In this document: piece after piece, positions 62,301 to 64,000 of the stretch
Numbering within the stretch: the stretch's first letter is position 1
Layout: each line of letters opens with the position of its first letter
Source of the DNA: Tetradesmus obliquus
Lineage: Eukaryota; Chlorophyta; Chlorophyceae; Sphaeropleales; Scenedesmaceae
Assembly: GCA_030272155.1 (NCBI GenBank)
Contig: CP126197.1
Span: 5,014,001-5,078,000, forward strand
Length of the DNA: 64,000 nucleotides
Direction of reading: 5' to 3'
Program-made: the position numbers and the translations under genes
Notes under the pieces: generated by a model
Database searches by the model: none
The model's input: only the letters and a program-made list of their open reading frames with translations
What the model was told of the DNA's origin: nothing

Positions 62301-64000
62301 AGCTGCCGCAGCTCTTCTGATCCTGCAAAGCCCGAACGACATGTGTATGCATGTTCAGGATGTTCATCCAGATGGTGGACAGACGCATGCATGCACACTG
62401 TGGCAACAGGTGATGGGCAACTGCGTGTCAACGCGTAGTAGGATAGGAATGAGTTCTCACGATAGAACTCTCAGGCCCATCCCAGGCATGTCCTTGTCCT
62501 TCTCTAATTTACGCGTGGAAGAGCATAGGCTCAAGCAGGCTTGCCTGCTTCTGATGCGTAGGACTTGAAACTTGTAACTATGGGCAACTGCATGCATGCA
62601 CAACAGTTTGGTGGCTACACCGGCAAATTGGAATCCTGCTTGCCAAAAGTGACATACGTGCCTCTGCTGGTGAGTGTGTGCAGCACAACACTATGCTTAG
62701 ATTCATTGCAAATTTGCTGTTAGAGCAAACCGCTGAGCTCCTAGCTTGTGTTACAAGATGTCAAGACTGGCGTTGTTTGTACGGCCCTACCCCGTGCCAA
62801 AAGTATCACCTGTGCTGGGCGTACAAGCCGATTCCCTCCAGGTGTGTCAGCTGTTGAGTTTGAGTTGTAACTGTCAGGTAAAATCATCAACCACAGTCCC
62901 TCGATGCAGTCTGGCTCATTGACGTCGTCACGGCCGCATGCCCTCTGGGCCAGCTCTTTGACACTGAGGGGCGAACCCAGGTTGGGGTTCGGATTGCGGG
63001 TGGTGCACCTTGGTCCCGGTTTTGTGCAGTTCCTGGGGTTCCGCACCCTGTCCTCATCTTCAAGCTCAAGGCCGGTGCTAAACCTGCACGTTGCACATTA
63101 AGCAGCTGAGCATCAGACGCTGATGGACCATGGCGCAGTACAGCTGGGCATTGCCGGAGCACCTGTTCATATTCATGCTCTAGATGTGGGTCTTCTCTCT
63201 GTAAGGCCCCTTTGGGCTGCAATGGCTGCTGCTAGATAAGACATGGCAGCAAAGCTGTGTTGGTATGAGCCAGCAGCAGCACACATCTGCTGCATGCAAC
63301 AGGCTGAAGGGTTGGCTAGCATTTGACACTGCAGGGCATGTCCAGAACGCGCGCCTACAGCCATCAGAGCCCTCACTGATTGTAACACTATCCTCGTGTG
63401 CAGTGCCAGCTCACCGAGGTACACAAGTCAGGTTGCCGCCAACAGTCACTGCTTTGAAATTTGTGTTGCACTTCACACCACACAGGTAACCCCCTGCTGT
63501 TTCAGGTTCACATGTTGGTGTCCCGTAAGTGTATGTGGGGCACTTGACGCATGCAGGCCCGCATGCATCCAAAGTAGTGCAGGGGGGCACCTCTGCAGCC
63601 ACAGCAGGTTGGTTGCAAGGTCAGACACTGTCACCAGAACTGTTCAACAGGATTAAGCATGTAGGTCAGTAAATTCACAGCATGCACAGCAATCAGAAGT
63701 TGCAGAAGCTGACACTGCAGCACATCAGCCTTGTTTTCAGCATGTACAAGTCAAGTTACTGCAAGTTTTAGACTCTAAAGATGTGACATGCCGCTATGCC
63801 GCTGCACTATGCTGCATCTGCCAGCAGCCATTCTAAAGGGAGTCTGCAACACAGCACACATCACACACACTGTGCCGAGTACAAGCAGCGCTGCCATTAC
63901 AACGCACCGTACACAAACCAGACACGGGGCAGGGTGGCGCCGCCGTAGCCGTCAGCGCTGCCACACGCCTTTGCAGCGTCATCAGCACATGGCGCGTAGC
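59386..64000 (-). CDS. Papain-like (C1A) cysteine protease with Cys-rich flanks, 5' end off-window
   Basis: Exons in reading order: 63908-64000 (partial), 63415-63592, 62810-63047, 62195-62322, 61735-61919, 61299-61515, 60408-60903, 59386-60120 (stop). All seven junctions agree in phase. The catalytic triad is present: Cys in RPAQDQKSCGSCAAFA with the oxyanion Gln before it, His in SGHALFCYG, and Asn in CKNSWGTGWG. The residue after the catalytic Cys is Ala, not the usual Trp. Upstream lies a Cys-rich segment (CGPACVKCPTYTYG) in place of a recognisable I29 propeptide, which may lie beyond the window. After the catalytic domain come about 380 further residues, the last 245 rich in Cys and N-glycosylation-type NxT/S sites. 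This is unusual for papains and suggests a secreted or vacuolar multidomain protease. Confidence 0.88.

Overview
The window looks like nuclear DNA of a eukaryotic green alga (Chlorophyta). All recognisable genes have spliceosomal introns with GTGAGT-type donors and CAG acceptors. Coding regions are rich in Ala, Ser and Cys, CAG/CTG runs are everywhere, and the products are algal-type secreted proteins. A Scenedesmus-like alga (Sphaeropleales) would fit the style, but that is inference. I saw no bacterial operon, tRNA, rRNA, CRISPR array or retroelement.

Region 1 (1-30380) is a head-to-tail tandem array of a 5.42-5.54 kb unit: five full periods plus a truncated sixth. Each period carries one minus-strand, eight-exon gene for a secreted lytic polysaccharide monooxygenase (LPMO, AA15/AA10-like). 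The protein has a signal peptide, a mature N-terminal His, a catalytic domain, then 3 or 4 Pro-linked six-cysteine modules and an Ala-rich tail. Five genes are complete in the window (starts at 7313, 12851, 18389, 23927 and 29463); the leftmost (start 1892) is cut by the window edge.

Region 2 (30452-about 43520) is a second tandem array on the opposite strand, with a unit of about 5.19 kb. It has two complete five-exon genes (33919-36319 and 39106-41491) for secreted Ala/Ser/Pro-rich proteins carrying three copies of the same six-cysteine module plus a Cys-rich C-terminal domain. An orphan last exon (30752-31131) marks a broken first copy. Each unit also holds a decayed antisense copy of the LPMO-type module. 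The arrays are transcribed divergently from a junction near 30.4 kb.

Region 3 (44478-48978, plus strand) encodes a ferric/cupric reductase or NADPH-oxidase-like membrane flavocytochrome. Region 4 (51302-55975, plus strand) encodes a 665-residue secreted metzincin metalloprotease with a C-terminal fascin-like beta-trefoil. Region 5 (59386-64000, minus strand, 5' end off-window) encodes a papain-like C1A cysteine protease embedded between Cys-rich segments.

The genes could form an extracellular or cell-wall remodelling neighbourhood: a copper oxygenase that needs electrons, a membrane metalloreductase, two secreted proteases and a module-bearing partner family. Only the domain assignments and the shared module are seen; the functional link is inference. 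The most novel element is the six-cysteine module (C-x2-C-x8-C-x-C-x3-C-x-C), which sits in two differently built, tandemly amplified gene families.
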